DNA of 64,000 bases from Siphonodentalium dalli (GCA_032622095.1 CP136066.1:4239784-4303783); one strand, 5' to 3'; counted from the first letter of the stretch, positions 11,349-23,201 are shown. Numbers and translations: made by a program. The notes: generated by a model not told the origin, from the sequence alone.

Positions 11349-11585
11349 TCGGCTGAAATGGTGCGCGCGCAAATTTCGCCTGCTTTTAATAGTCAAACGG
11401 GATGAAATTTCTAAATATCGATTCTCTTTGTTGAATCATTTATGAATGCCGGAGAATTTAATTCTCACAACGGAACCTGTTTCTCGCAACACGATGTACG
11501 AAATATCTAGTATTGAATGGAAATAACTAATTTGAACATCGCATTGGGCCGCCTTGACTTTACTATGAGGGAACTGGCTTTCGCT

Positions 11586-11658
11586 GGCCTCGTGGCCTAA
11601 TGGATAAGGCGTCTGACTTCGAATCAGAAGATTGCGAGTTCGAGTCTCGTCGGGGTCG
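11586..11658 (+). tRNA. tRNA-Arg-TCG: tRNA-Arg(TCG), unit 18
   Basis: No difference from unit 1 seen. Confidence 0.95.
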
Positions 11659-11934
11659 ATTAATTTTTATAACATTTTTATGTTTCCAAATGGTCAAGTT
11701 TGGTGTCACCATCGGCTACGGGTTTTACATGCGCATATTGAGTGTTAATCGGCGCCATTTTCGAAGTTAGCGCATGTTGGGTATCAAATGACAGTCAAGA
11801 CCATATTGGGTTAATGGAAATGTGTCCAGGTTCAAAATCAAGCGCACACTTCGTTATATAAGCTGAGGACGGACACATTGTGGTCTATTGGAAATATAAA
11901 AACAAACAAAAATATGTATAAAAATTTTCTCCAC

Positions 11935-12027
11935 TCCCTCGAACCGGATTCGAACCAGTGACCTAAGGATAGCTGACAACGTCTTAGCATCTACAGTCCT
12001 CCGCTCTACCAACTGAGCTATCGAGGG
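11935..12027 (-). tRNA. tRNA-Tyr-GTA: tRNA-Tyr(GTA), unit 18, intron variant
   Basis: One substitution inside the intron (plus-strand T at 11984); the mature tRNA is unchanged. First of three copies with this variant. Confidence 0.94.
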
Positions 12028-12264
12028 TCGGCTGAAATGGTGCGCGCGCAAATTTCGCCTGCTTTTAATAGTCAAACGGGATGAAATTTCTAAATATCGA
12101 TTCTCTTTGTTGAATCATTTATGAATGCCGGAGAATTTAATTCTCACAACGGAACCTGTTTCTCGCAACACGATGTACGAAATATCTAGTATTGAATGGA
12201 AATAACTAATTTGAACATCGCATTGGGCCGCCTTGACTTTACTATGAGGGAACTGGCTTTCGCT

Positions 12265-12337
12265 GGCCTCGTGGCCTAATGGATAAGGCGTCTGACTTCG
12301 AATCAGAAGATTGCGAGTTCGAGTCTCGTCGGGGTCG
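12265..12337 (+). tRNA. tRNA-Arg-TCG: tRNA-Arg(TCG), unit 19
   Basis: Gene as unit 1; this unit's spacer has C to T in GGTCTATTGG near 12564. Confidence 0.95.
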
Positions 12338-12613
12338 ATTAATTTTTATAACATTTTTATGTTTCCAAATGGTCAAGTTTGGTGTCACCATCGGCTACGG
12401 GTTTTACATGCGCATATTGAGTGTTAATCGGCGCCATTTTCGAAGTTAGCGCATGTTGGGTATCAAATGACAGTCAAGACCATATTGGGTTAATGGAAAT
12501 GTGTCCAGGTTCAAAATCAAGCGCACACTTCGTTATATAAGCTGAGGACGGACACATTGTGGTTTATTGGAAATATAAAAACAAACAAAAATATGTATAA
12601 AAATTTTCTCCAC

Positions 12614-12706
12614 TCCCTCGAACCGGATTCGAACCAGTGACCTAAGGATAGCTGACAACGTCGTAGCATCTACAGTCCTCCGCTCTACCAACTGAGCTAT
12701 CGAGGG
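12614..12706 (-). tRNA. tRNA-Tyr-GTA: tRNA-Tyr(GTA), unit 19
   Basis: No difference from unit 1 seen. Confidence 0.95.
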
Positions 12707-12943
12707 TCGGCTGAAATGGTGCGCGCGCAAATTTCGCCTGCTTTTAATAGTCAAACGGGATGAAATTTCTAAATATCGATTCTCTTTGTTGAATCATTTA
12801 TGAATGCCGGAGAATTTAATTCTCACAACGGAACCTGTTTCTCGCAACACGATGTACGAAATATCTAGTATTGAATGGAAATAACTAATTTGAACATCGC
12901 ATTGGGCCGCCTTGACTTTACTATGAGGGAACTGGCTTTCGCT

Positions 12944-13016
12944 GGCCTCGTTGCCTAATGGATAAGGCGTCTGACTTCGAATCAGAAGATTGCGAGTTCG
13001 AGTCTCGTCGGGGTCG
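12944..13016 (+). tRNA. tRNA-Arg-TCG: tRNA-Arg(TCG), unit 20, G9T
   Basis: Linear position 9, between acceptor and D stem, is T instead of G; stems are intact. The change recurs in unit 23. Confidence 0.9.
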
Positions 13017-13292
13017 ATTAATTTTTATAACATTTTTATGTTTCCAAATGGTCAAGTTTGGTGTCACCATCGGCTACGGGTTTTACATGCGCATATTGAG
13101 TGTTAATCGGCGCCATTTTCGAAGTTAGCGCATGTTGGGTATCAAATGACAGTCAAGACCATATTGGGTTAATGGAAATGTGTCCAGGTTCAAAATCAAG
13201 CGCACACTTCGTTATATAAGCTGAGGACGGACACATTGTGGTCTATTGGAAATATAAAAACAAACAAAAATATGTATAAAAATTTTCTCCAC

Positions 13293-13385
13293 TCCCTCGA
13301 ACCGGATTCGAACCAGTGACCTAAGGATAGCTGACAACGTCGTAGCATCTACAGTCCTCCGCTCTACCAACTGAGCTATCGAGGG
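13293..13385 (-). tRNA. tRNA-Tyr-GTA: tRNA-Tyr(GTA), unit 20
   Basis: No difference from unit 1 seen. Confidence 0.95.
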
Positions 13386-13622
13386 TCGGCTGAAATGGTG
13401 CGCGCGCAAATTTCGCCTGCTTTTAATAGTCAAACGGGATGAAATTTCTAAATATCGATTCTCTTTGTTGAATCATTTATGAATGCCGGAGAATTTAATT
13501 CTCACAACGGAACCTGTTTCTCGCAACACGATGTACGAAATATCTAGTATTGAATGGAAATAACTAATTTGAACATCGCATTGGGCCGCCTTGACTTTAC
13601 TATGAGGGAACTGGCTTTCGCT

Positions 13623-13695
13623 GGCCTCGTGGCCTAATGGATAAGGCGTCTGACTTCGAATCAGAAGATTGCGAGTTCGAGTCTCGTCGGGGTCG
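13623..13695 (+). tRNA. tRNA-Arg-TCG: tRNA-Arg(TCG), unit 21
   Basis: No difference from unit 1 seen. Confidence 0.95.
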
Positions 13696-13971
13696 ATTAA
13701 TTTTTATAACATTTTTATGTTTCCAAATGGTCAAGTTTGGTGTCACCATCGGCTACGGGTTTTACATGCGCATATTGAGTGTTAATCGGCGCCATTTTCG
13801 AAGTTAGCGCATGTTGGGTATCAAATGACAGTCAAGACCATATTGGGTTAATGGAAATGTGTCCAGGTTCAAAATCAAGCGCACACTTCGTTATATAAGC
13901 TGAGGACGGACACATTGTGGTCTATTGGAAATATAAAAACAAACAAAAATATGTATAAAAATTTTCTCCAC

Positions 13972-14064
13972 TCCCTCGAACCGGATTCGAACCAGTGACC
14001 TAAGGATAGCTGACAACGTCTTAGCATCTACAGTCCTCCGCTCTACCAACTGAGCTATCGAGGG
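13972..14064 (-). tRNA. tRNA-Tyr-GTA: tRNA-Tyr(GTA), unit 21, intron variant
   Basis: Same intron substitution as unit 18 (plus-strand T at 14021). Confidence 0.94.
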
Positions 14065-14301
14065 TCGGCTGAAATGGTGCGCGCGCAAATTTCGCCTGCT
14101 TTTAATAGTCAAACGGGATGAAATTTCTAAATATCGATTCTCTTTGTTGAATCATTTATGAATGCCGGAGAATTTAATTCTCACAACGGAACCTGTTTCT
14201 CGCAACACGATGTACGAAATATCTAGTATTGAATGGAAATAACTAATTTGAACATCGCATTGGGCCGCCTTGACTTTACTATGAGGGAACTGGCTTTCGC
14301 T

Positions 14302-14374
14302 GGCCTCGTGGCCTAATGGATAAGGCGTCTGACTTCGAATCAGAAGATTGCGAGTTCGAGTCTCGTCGGGGTCG
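14302..14374 (+). tRNA. tRNA-Arg-TCG: tRNA-Arg(TCG), unit 22
   Basis: Gene as unit 1; spacer change as in unit 19. Confidence 0.95.
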
Positions 14375-14650
14375 ATTAATTTTTATAACATTTTTATGTT
14401 TCCAAATGGTCAAGTTTGGTGTCACCATCGGCTACGGGTTTTACATGCGCATATTGAGTGTTAATCGGCGCCATTTTCGAAGTTAGCGCATGTTGGGTAT
14501 CAAATGACAGTCAAGACCATATTGGGTTAATGGAAATGTGTCCAGGTTCAAAATCAAGCGCACACTTCGTTATATAAGCTGAGGACGGACACATTGTGGT
14601 TTATTGGAAATATAAAAACAAACAAAAATATGTATAAAAATTTTCTCCAC

Positions 14651-14743
14651 TCCCTCGAACCGGATTCGAACCAGTGACCTAAGGATAGCTGACAACGTCG
14701 TAGCATCTACAGTCCTCCGCTCTACCAACTGAGCTATCGAGGG
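14651..14743 (-). tRNA. tRNA-Tyr-GTA: tRNA-Tyr(GTA), unit 22
   Basis: No difference from unit 1 seen. Confidence 0.95.
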
Positions 14744-14980
14744 TCGGCTGAAATGGTGCGCGCGCAAATTTCGCCTGCTTTTAATAGTCAAACGGGATGA
14801 AATTTCTAAATATCGATTCTCTTTGTTGAATCATTTATGAATGCCGGAGAATTTAATTCTCACAACGGAACCTGTTTCTCGCAACACGATGTACGAAATA
14901 TCTAGTATTGAATGGAAATAACTAATTTGAACATCGCATTGGGCCGCCTTGACTTTACTATGAGGGAACTGGCTTTCGCT

Positions 14981-15053
14981 GGCCTCGTTGCCTAATGGAT
15001 AAGGCGTCTGACTTCGAATCAGAAGATTGCGAGTTCGAGTCTCGTCGGGGTCG
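14981..15053 (+). tRNA. tRNA-Arg-TCG: tRNA-Arg(TCG), unit 23, G9T
   Basis: Same position-9 change as unit 20. Confidence 0.9.
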
Positions 15054-15329
15054 ATTAATTTTTATAACATTTTTATGTTTCCAAATGGTCAAGTTTGGTG
15101 TCACCATCGGCTACGGGTTTTACATGCGCATATTGAGTGTTAATCGGCGCCATTTTCGAAGTTAGCGCATGTTGGGTATCAAATGACAGTCAAGACCATA
15201 TTGGGTTAATGGAAATGTGTCCAGGTTCAAAATCAAGCGCACACTTCGTTATATAAGCTGAGGACGGACACATTGTGGTCTATTGGAAATATAAAAACAA
15301 ACAAAAATATGTATAAAAATTTTCTCCAC

Positions 15330-15422
15330 TCCCTCGAACCGGATTCGAACCAGTGACCTAAGGATAGCTGACAACGTCGTAGCATCTACAGTCCTCCGCT
15401 CTACCAACTGAGCTATCGAGGG
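15330..15422 (-). tRNA. tRNA-Tyr-GTA: tRNA-Tyr(GTA), unit 23
   Basis: No difference from unit 1 seen. Confidence 0.95.
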
Positions 15423-15659
15423 TCGGCTGAAATGGTGCGCGCGCAAATTTCGCCTGCTTTTAATAGTCAAACGGGATGAAATTTCTAAATATCGATTCTC
15501 TTTGTTGAATCATTTATGAATGCCGGAGAATTTAATTCTCACAACGGAACCTGTTTCTCGCAACACGATGTACGAAATATCTAGTATTGAATGGAAATAA
15601 CTAATTTGAACATCGCATTGGGCCGCCTTGACTTTACTATGAGGGAACTGGCTTTCGCT

Positions 15660-15732
15660 GGCCTCGTGGCCTAATGGATAAGGCGTCTGACTTCGAATCA
15701 GAAGATTGCGAGTTCGAGTCTCGTCGGGGTCG
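15660..15732 (+). tRNA. tRNA-Arg-TCG: tRNA-Arg(TCG), unit 24
   Basis: No difference from unit 1 seen. Confidence 0.95.
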
Positions 15733-16008
15733 ATTAATTTTTATAACATTTTTATGTTTCCAAATGGTCAAGTTTGGTGTCACCATCGGCTACGGGTTTT
15801 ACATGCGCATATTGAGTGTTAATCGGCGCCATTTTCGAAGTTAGCGCATGTTGGGTATCAAATGACAGTCAAGACCATATTGGGTTAATGGAAATGTGTC
15901 CAGGTTCAAAATCAAGCGCACACTTCGTTATATAAGCTGAGGACGGACACATTGTGGTCTATTGGAAATATAAAAACAAACAAAAATATGTATAAAAATT
16001 TTCTCCAC

Positions 16009-16101
16009 TCCCTCGAACCGGATTCGAACCAGTGACCTAAGGATAGCTGACAACGTCTTAGCATCTACAGTCCTCCGCTCTACCAACTGAGCTATCGAGG
16101 G
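16009..16101 (-). tRNA. tRNA-Tyr-GTA: tRNA-Tyr(GTA), unit 24, intron variant
   Basis: Same intron substitution as units 18 and 21 (plus-strand T at 16058). Confidence 0.94.
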
Positions 16102-16338
16102 TCGGCTGAAATGGTGCGCGCGCAAATTTCGCCTGCTTTTAATAGTCAAACGGGATGAAATTTCTAAATATCGATTCTCTTTGTTGAATCATTTATGAAT
16201 GCCGGAGAATTTAATTCTCACAACGGAACCTGTTTCTCGCAACACGATGTACGAAATATCTAGTATTGAATGGAAATAACTAATTTGAACATCGCATTGG
16301 GCCGCCTTGACTTTACTATGAGGGAACTGGCTTTCGCT

Positions 16339-16411
16339 GGCCTCGTGGCCTAATGGATAAGGCGTCTGACTTCGAATCAGAAGATTGCGAGTTCGAGTCT
16401 CGTCGGGGTCG
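16339..16411 (+). tRNA. tRNA-Arg-TCG: tRNA-Arg(TCG), unit 25
   Basis: Gene as unit 1; spacer change as in units 19 and 22. Confidence 0.95.
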
Positions 16412-16687
16412 ATTAATTTTTATAACATTTTTATGTTTCCAAATGGTCAAGTTTGGTGTCACCATCGGCTACGGGTTTTACATGCGCATATTGAGTGTTA
16501 ATCGGCGCCATTTTCGAAGTTAGCGCATGTTGGGTATCAAATGACAGTCAAGACCATATTGGGTTAATGGAAATGTGTCCAGGTTCAAAATCAAGCGCAC
16601 ACTTCGTTATATAAGCTGAGGACGGACACATTGTGGTTTATTGGAAATATAAAAACAAACAAAAATATGTATAAAAATTTTCTCCAC

Positions 16688-16780
16688 TCCCTCGAACCGG
16701 ATTCGAACCAGTGACCTAAGGATAGCTGACAACGTCGTAGCATCTACAGTCCTCCGCTCTACCAACTGAGCTATCGAGGG
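16688..16780 (-). tRNA. tRNA-Tyr-GTA: tRNA-Tyr(GTA), unit 25
   Basis: Gene as unit 1; the 5' flank has A to C just past the GCGCGC motif (near 16803), also seen in unit 31. Confidence 0.95.
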
Positions 16781-17017
16781 TCGGCTGAAATGGTGCGCGC
16801 GCCAATTTCGCCTGCTTTTAATAGTCAAACGGGATGAAATTTCTAAATATCGATTCTCTTTGTTGAATCATTTATGAATGCCGGAGAATTTAATTCTCAC
16901 AACGGAACCTGTTTCTCGCAACACGATGTACGAAATATCTAGTATTGAATGGAAATAACTAATTTGAACATCGCATTGGGCCGCCTTGACTTTACTATGA
17001 GGGAACTGGCTTTCGCT

Positions 17018-17090
17018 GGCCTCGTGGCCTAATGGATAAGGCGTCTGACTTCGAATCAGAAGATTGCGAGTTCGAGTCTCGTCGGGGTCG
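17018..17090 (+). tRNA. tRNA-Arg-TCG: tRNA-Arg(TCG), unit 26
   Basis: No difference from unit 1 seen; the G9T change expected from the three-unit rhythm is absent. Confidence 0.95.
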
Positions 17091-17366
17091 ATTAATTTTT
17101 ATAACATTTTTATGTTTCCAAATGGTCAAGTTTGGTGTCACCATCGGCTACGGGTTTTACATGCGCATATTGAGTGTTAATCGGCGCCATTTTCGAAGTT
17201 AGCGCATGTTGGGTATCAAATGACAGTCAAGACCATATTGGGTTAATGGAAATGTGTCCAGGTTCAAAATCAAGCGCACACTTCGTTATATAAGCTGAGG
17301 ACGGACACATTGTGGTCTATTGGAAATATAAAAACAAACAAAAATATGTATAAAAATTTTCTCCAC

Positions 17367-17459
17367 TCCCTCGAACCGGATTCGAACCAGTGACCTAAGG
17401 ATAGCTGACAACGTCGTAGCATCTACAGTCCTCCGCTCTACCAACTGAGCTATCGAGGG
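17367..17459 (-). tRNA. tRNA-Tyr-GTA: tRNA-Tyr(GTA), unit 26
   Basis: No difference from unit 1 seen. Confidence 0.95.
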
Positions 17460-17696
17460 TCGGCTGAAATGGTGCGCGCGCAAATTTCGCCTGCTTTTAA
17501 TAGTCAAACGGGATGAAATTTCTAAATATCGATTCTCTTTGTTGAATCATTTATGAATGCCGGAGAATTTAATTCTCACAACGGAACCTGTTTCTCGCAA
17601 CACGATGTACGAAATATCTAGTATTGAATGGAAATAACTAATTTGAACATCGCATTGGGCCGCCTTGACTTTACTATGAGGGAACTGGCTTTCGCT

Positions 17697-17769
17697 GGCC
17701 TCGTGGCCTAATGGATAAGGCGTCTGACTTCGAATCAGAAGATTGCGAGTTCGAGTCTCGTCGGGGTCG
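17697..17769 (+). tRNA. tRNA-Arg-TCG: tRNA-Arg(TCG), unit 27
   Basis: No difference from unit 1 seen. Confidence 0.95.
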
Positions 17770-18045
17770 ATTAATTTTTATAACATTTTTATGTTTCCAA
17801 ATGGTCAAGTTTGGTGTCACCATCGGCTACGGGTTTTACATGCGCATATTGAGTGTTAATCGGCGCCATTTTCGAAGTTAGCGCATGTTGGGTATCAAAT
17901 GACAGTCAAGACCATATTGGGTTAATGGAAATGTGTCCAGGTTCAAAATCAAGCGCACACTTCGTTATATAAGCTGAGGACGGACACATTGTGGTCTATT
18001 GGAAATATAAAAACAAACAAAAATATGTATAAAATTTTTCTCCAC

Positions 18046-18138
18046 TCCCTCGAACCGGATTCGAACCAGTGACCTAAGGATAGCTGACAACGTCGTAGAA
18101 TCTACAGTCCTCCGCTCTACCAACTGAGCTATCGAGGG
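18046..18138 (-). tRNA. tRNA-Tyr-GTA: tRNA-Tyr(GTA), unit 27, intron variant
   Basis: The third intron base from the 5' splice point differs (plus-strand C to A at 18099). The terminator T run is shifted to T4 by A to T nearby. Confidence 0.93.
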
Positions 18139-18375
18139 TCGGCTGAAATGGTGCGCGCGCAAATTTCGCCTGCTTTTAATAGTCAAACGGGATGAAATTT
18201 CTAAATATCGATTCTCTTTGTTGAATCATTTATGAATGCCAGAGAATTTAATTCTCACAACGGAACCTGTTTCTCGCAACACGATGTACGAAATATCTAG
18301 TATTGAATGGAAATAACTAATTTGAACATCGCATTGGGCCGCCTTGACTTTACTATGAGGGAACTGGCTTTCGCT

Positions 18376-18448
18376 GGCCTCGTGGCCTAATGGATAAGGC
18401 GTCTGACTTCGAATCAGAAGATCGCGAGTTCGAGTCTCGTCGGGGTCG
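18376..18448 (+). tRNA. tRNA-Arg-TCG: tRNA-Arg(TCG), unit 28
   Basis: T to C at 18423, the last base of the variable loop; no stem is affected. Confidence 0.93.
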
Positions 18449-18724
18449 ATTAATTTTTATAACATTTTTATGTTTCCAAATGGTCAAGTTTGGTGTCACC
18501 ATCGGCTACGGGTTTTACATGCGCATATTGAGTGTTAATCGGCGCCATTTTCGAAGTTAGCGCATGTTGGGTATCAAATGACAGTCAAGACCATATTGGG
18601 TTAATGGAAATGTGTCCAGGTTCAAAATCAAGCGCACACTTCGTTATATAAGCTGAGGACGGACACATTGTGGTCTATTGGAAATATAAAAACAAACAAA
18701 AATATGTATAAAAATTTTCTCCAC

Positions 18725-18817
18725 TCCCTCGAACCGGATTCGAACCAGTGACCTAAGGATAGCTGACAACGTCGTAGCATCTACAGTCCTCCGCTCTACC
18801 AACTGAGCTATCGAGGG
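18725..18817 (-). tRNA. tRNA-Tyr-GTA: tRNA-Tyr(GTA), unit 28
   Basis: No difference from unit 1 seen. Confidence 0.95.
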
Positions 18818-19054
18818 TCGGCTGAAATGGTGCGCGCGCAAATTTCGCCTGCTTTTAATAGTCAAACGGGATGAAATTTCTAAATATCGATTCTCTTTGT
18901 TGAATCATTTATGAATGCCGGAGAATTTAATTCTCACAACGGAACCTGTTTCTCGCAACACGATGTACGAAATATCTAGTATTGAATGGAAATAACTAAT
19001 TTGAACATCGCATTGGGCCGCCTTGACTTTACTATGAGGGAACTGGCTTTCGCT

Positions 19055-19127
19055 GGCCTCGTGGCCTAATGGATAAGGCGTCTGACTTCGAATCAGAAGA
19101 TTGCGAGTTCGAGTCTCGTCGGGGTCG
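19055..19127 (+). tRNA. tRNA-Arg-TCG: tRNA-Arg(TCG), unit 29
   Basis: No difference from unit 1 seen. Confidence 0.95.
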
Positions 19128-19403
19128 ATTAATTTTTATAACATTTTTATGTTTCCAAATGGTCAAGTTTGGTGTCACCATCGGCTACGGGTTTTACATG
19201 CGCATATTGAGTGTTAATCGGCGCCATTTTCGAAGTTAGCGCATGTTGGGTATCAAATGACAGTCAAGACCATATTGGGTTAATGGAAATGTGTCCAGGT
19301 TCAAAATCAAGCGCACACTTCGTTATATAAGCTGAGGACGGACACATTGTGGTCTATTGGAAATATAAAAACAAACAAAAATATGTATAAAAATGTTCTC
19401 CAC

Positions 19404-19496
19404 TCCCTCGAACCGGATTCGAACCAGTGACCTAAGGATAGCTGACAACGTCGTAGCATCTACAGTCCTCCGCTCTACCAACTGAGCTATCGAGGG
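19404..19496 (-). tRNA. tRNA-Tyr-GTA: tRNA-Tyr(GTA), unit 29
   Basis: Gene as unit 1; the 3' flank has T to G next to the terminator (AAAAATGTTCTCC), shared with unit 36. Confidence 0.95.
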
Positions 19497-19733
19497 TCGG
19501 CTGAAATGGTGCGCGCGCAAATTTCGCCTGCTTTTAATAGTCAAACGGGATGAAATTTCTAAATATCGATTCTCTTTGTTGAATCATTTATGAATGCCGG
19601 AGAATTTAATTCTCACAACGGAACCTGTTTCTCGCAACACGATGTACGAAATATCTAGTATTGAATGGAAATAACTAATTTGAACATCGCATTGGGCCGC
19701 CTTGACTTTACTATGAGGGAACTGGCTTTCGCT

Positions 19734-19806
19734 GGCCTCGTGGCCTAATAGATAAGGCGTCTGACTTCGAATCAGAAAATTGCGAGTTCGAGTCTCGTCG
19801 GGGTCG
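19734..19806 (+). tRNA. tRNA-Arg-TCG: tRNA-Arg(TCG), unit 30, D-loop variant
   Basis: Two changes: G to A at 19750, in the D-loop GG pair that contacts the T loop and part of the A box, and G to A at 19778 in the variable loop. The first could weaken folding or transcription. Confidence 0.8.
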
Positions 19807-20082
19807 ATTAATTTTTATAACATTTTTATGTTTCCAAATGGTCAAGTTTGGTGTCACCATCGGCTACGGGTTTTACATGCGCATATTGAGTGTTAATCGG
19901 CGCCATTTTCGAAGTTAGCGCATGTTGGGTATCAAATGACAGTCAAGACCATATTGGGTTAATGGAAATGTGTCCAGGTTCAAAATCAAGCGCACACTTC
20001 GTTATATAAGCTGAGGACGGACACATTGTGGTCTATTGGAAATATAAAAACAAACAAAAATATGTATAAAAATTTTCTCCAC

Positions 20083-20175
20083 TCCCTCGAACCGGATTCG
20101 AACCAGTGACCTAAGGATAGCTGACAACGTCGTAGCATCTACAGTCCTCCGCTCTACCAACTGAGCTATCGAGGG
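20083..20175 (-). tRNA. tRNA-Tyr-GTA: tRNA-Tyr(GTA), unit 30
   Basis: No difference from unit 1 seen. Confidence 0.95.
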
Positions 20176-20412
20176 TCGGCTGAAATGGTGCGCGCGCAAA
20201 TTTCGCCTGCTTTTAATAGTCAAACGGGATGAAATTTCTAAATATCGATTCTCTTTGTTGAATCATTTATGAATGCCGGAGAATTTAATTCTCACAACGG
20301 AACCTGTTTCTCGCAACACGATGTACGAAATATCTAGTATTGAATGGAAATAACTAATTTGAACATCGCATTGGGCCGCCTTGACTTTACTATGAGGGAA
20401 CTGGCTTTCGCT

Positions 20413-20485
20413 GGCCTCGTGGCCTAATGGATAAGGCGTCTGACTTCGAATCAGAAGAGTGCGAGTTCGAGTCTCGTCGGGGTCG
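20413..20485 (+). tRNA. tRNA-Arg-TCG: tRNA-Arg(TCG), unit 31
   Basis: T to G at 20459 in the variable loop. Confidence 0.92.
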
Positions 20486-20761
20486 ATTAATTTTTATAAC
20501 ATTTTTATGTTTCCAAATGGTCAAGTTTGGTGTCACCATCGGCTACGGGTTTTACATGCGCATATTGAGTGTTAATCGGCGCCATTTTCGAAGTTAGCGC
20601 ATGTTGGGTATCAAATGACAGTCAAGACCATATTGGGTTAATGGAAATGTGTCCAGGTTCAAAATCAAGCGCACACTTCGTTATATAAGCTGAGGACGGA
20701 CACATTGTGGTCTATTGGAAATATAAAAACAAACAAAAATATGTATACAAATTTTCTCCAC

Positions 20762-20854
20762 TCCCTCGAACCGGATTCGAACCAGTGACCTAAGGATAGC
20801 TGACAACGTCGTAGCATCTACAGTCCTCCGCTCTACCAACTGAGCTATCGAGGG
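20762..20854 (-). tRNA. tRNA-Tyr-GTA: tRNA-Tyr(GTA), unit 31
   Basis: Gene as unit 1, but the first terminator is broken (plus-strand C at 20748). Confidence 0.93.
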
Positions 20855-21091
20855 TCGGCTGAAATGGTGCGCGCGCCAATTTCGCCTGCTTTTAATAGTC
20901 AAACGGGATGAAATTTCTAAATATCGATTCTCTTTGTTGAATCATTTATGAATGCCGGAGAATTTAATTCTCACAACGGAACCTGTTTCTCGCAACACGA
21001 TGTACGAAATATCTAGTATTGAATGGAAATAACTAATTTGAACATCGCATTGGGCCGCCTTGACTTTACTATGAGGGAACTGGCTTTCGCT

Positions 21092-21164
21092 GGCCTCGTG
21101 GCCTAATGGATAAGGCGTCTGACTTCGAATCAGAAGATTGCGAGTTCGAGTCTCGTCGGGGTCG
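21092..21164 (+). tRNA. tRNA-Arg-TCG: tRNA-Arg(TCG), unit 32
   Basis: No difference from unit 1 seen. Confidence 0.95.
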
Positions 21165-21440
21165 ATTAATTTTTATAACATTTTTATGTTTCCAAATGGT
21201 CAAGTTTGGTGTCACCATCGGCTACGGGTTTTACATGCGCATATTGAGTGTTAATCGGCGCCATTTTCGAAGTTAGCGCATGTTGGGTATCAAATGACAG
21301 TCAAGACCATATTGGGTTAATGGAAATGTGTCCAGGTTCAAAATCAAGCGCACACTTCGTTATATAAGCTGAGGACGGACACATTGTGGTCTATTGGAAA
21401 TATAAAAACAAACAAAAATATGTATACAAATTTTCTCCAC

Positions 21441-21533
21441 TCCCTCGAACCGGATTCGAACCAGTGACCTAAGGATAGCTGACAACGTCGTAGCATCTAC
21501 AGTCCTCCGCTCTACCAACTGAGCTATCGAGGG
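21441..21533 (-). tRNA. tRNA-Tyr-GTA: tRNA-Tyr(GTA), unit 32
   Basis: Gene as unit 1; first terminator broken as in unit 31. Confidence 0.93.
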
Positions 21534-21770
21534 TCGGCTGAAATGGTGCGCGCGCAAATTTCGCCTGCTTTTAATAGTCAAACGGGATGAAATTTCTAAA
21601 TATCGATTCTCTTTGTTGAATCATTTATGAATGCCGGAGAATTTAATTCTCACAACGGAACCTGTTTCTCGCAACACGATGTACGAAATATCTAGTATTG
21701 AATGGAAATAACTAATTTGAACATCGCATTGGGCCGCCTTGACTTTACTATGAGGGAACTGGCTTTCGCT

Positions 21771-21843
21771 GGCCTCGTGGCCTAATGGATAAGGCGTCTG
21801 ACTTCGAATCAGAAGATTGCGAGTTCGAGTCTCGTCGGGGTCG
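21771..21843 (+). tRNA. tRNA-Arg-TCG: tRNA-Arg(TCG), unit 33
   Basis: Gene as unit 1; spacer A to G near 21985. Confidence 0.95.
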
Positions 21844-22119
21844 ATTAATTTTTATAACATTTTTATGTTTCCAAATGGTCAAGTTTGGTGTCACCATCGG
21901 CTACGGGTTTTACATGCGCATATTGAGTGTTAATCGGCGCCATTTTCGAAGTTAGCGCATGTTGGGTATCAAATGACAGTCAAGGCCATATTGGGTTAAT
22001 GGAAATGTGTCCAGGTTCAAAATCAAGCGCACACTTCGTTATATAAGCTGAGGACGGACACATTGTGGTCTATTGGAAATATAAAAACAAACAAAAATAT
22101 GTATAAAAATTTTCTCCAC

Positions 22120-22212
22120 TCCCTCGAACCGGATTCGAACCAGTGACCTAAGGATAGCTGACAACGTCGTAGCATCTACAGTCCTCCGCTCTACCAACTG
22201 AGCTATCGAGGG
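22120..22212 (-). tRNA. tRNA-Tyr-GTA: tRNA-Tyr(GTA), unit 33
   Basis: No difference from unit 1 seen. Confidence 0.95.
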
Positions 22213-22449
22213 TCGGCTGAAATGGTGCGCGCGCAAATTTCGCCTGCTTTTAATAGTCAAACGGGATGAAATTTCTAAATATCGATTCTCTTTGTTGAAT
22301 CATTTATGAATGCCGGAGAATTTAATTCTCACAACGGAACCTGTTTCTCGCAACACGATGTACGAAATATCTAGTATTGAATGGAAATAACTAATTTGAA
22401 CATCGCATTGGGCCGCCTTGACTTTACTATGAGGGAACTGGCTTTCGCT

Positions 22450-22522
22450 GGCCTCGTGGCCTAATGGATAAGGCGTCTGACTTCGAATCAGAAAATTGCG
22501 AGTTCGAGTCTCGTCGGGGTCG
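22450..22522 (+). tRNA. tRNA-Arg-TCG: tRNA-Arg(TCG), unit 34
   Basis: G to A at 22494 in the variable loop, shared with units 30, 37 and 42. Confidence 0.92.
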
Positions 22523-22798
22523 ATTAATTTTTATAACATTTTTATGTTTCCAAATGGTCAAGTTTGGTGTCACCATCGGCTACGGGTTTTACATGCGCAT
22601 ATTGAGTGTTAATCGGCGCCATTTTCGAAGTTAGCGCATGTTGGGTATCAAATGACAGTCAAGACCATATTGGGTTAATGGAAATGTGTCCAGGTTCAAA
22701 ATCAAGCGCACACTTCGTTATATAAGCTGAGGACGGACACATTGTGGTCTATTGGAAATATAAAAACAAACAAAAATATGTATAAAAATTTTCTCCAC

Positions 22799-22891
22799 TC
22801 CCTCGAACCGGATTCGAACCAGTGACCTAAGGATAGCTGACAACGTCGTAGCATCTACAGTCCTCCGCTCTACCAACTGAGCTATCGAGGG
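22799..22891 (-). tRNA. tRNA-Tyr-GTA: tRNA-Tyr(GTA), unit 34
   Basis: No difference from unit 1 seen. Confidence 0.95.
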
Positions 22892-23128
22892 TCGGCTGAA
22901 ATGGTGCGCGCGCAAATTTCGCCTGCTTTTAATAGTCAAACGGGATGAAATTTCTAAATATCGATTCTCTTTGTTGAATCATTTATGAATGCCGGAGAAT
23001 TTAATTCTCACAACGGAACCTGTTTCTCGCAACACGATGTACGAAATATCTAGTATTGAATGGAAATAACTAATTTGAACATCGCATTGGGCCGCCTTGA
23101 CTTTACTATGAGGGAACTGGCTTTCGCT

Positions 23129-23201
23129 GGCCTCGTGGCCTAATGGATAAGGCGTCTGACTTCGAATCAGAAGATTGCGAGTTCGAGTCTCGTCGGGGTC
23201 G
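23129..23201 (+). tRNA. tRNA-Arg-TCG: tRNA-Arg(TCG), unit 35
   Basis: No difference from unit 1 seen. Confidence 0.95.
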
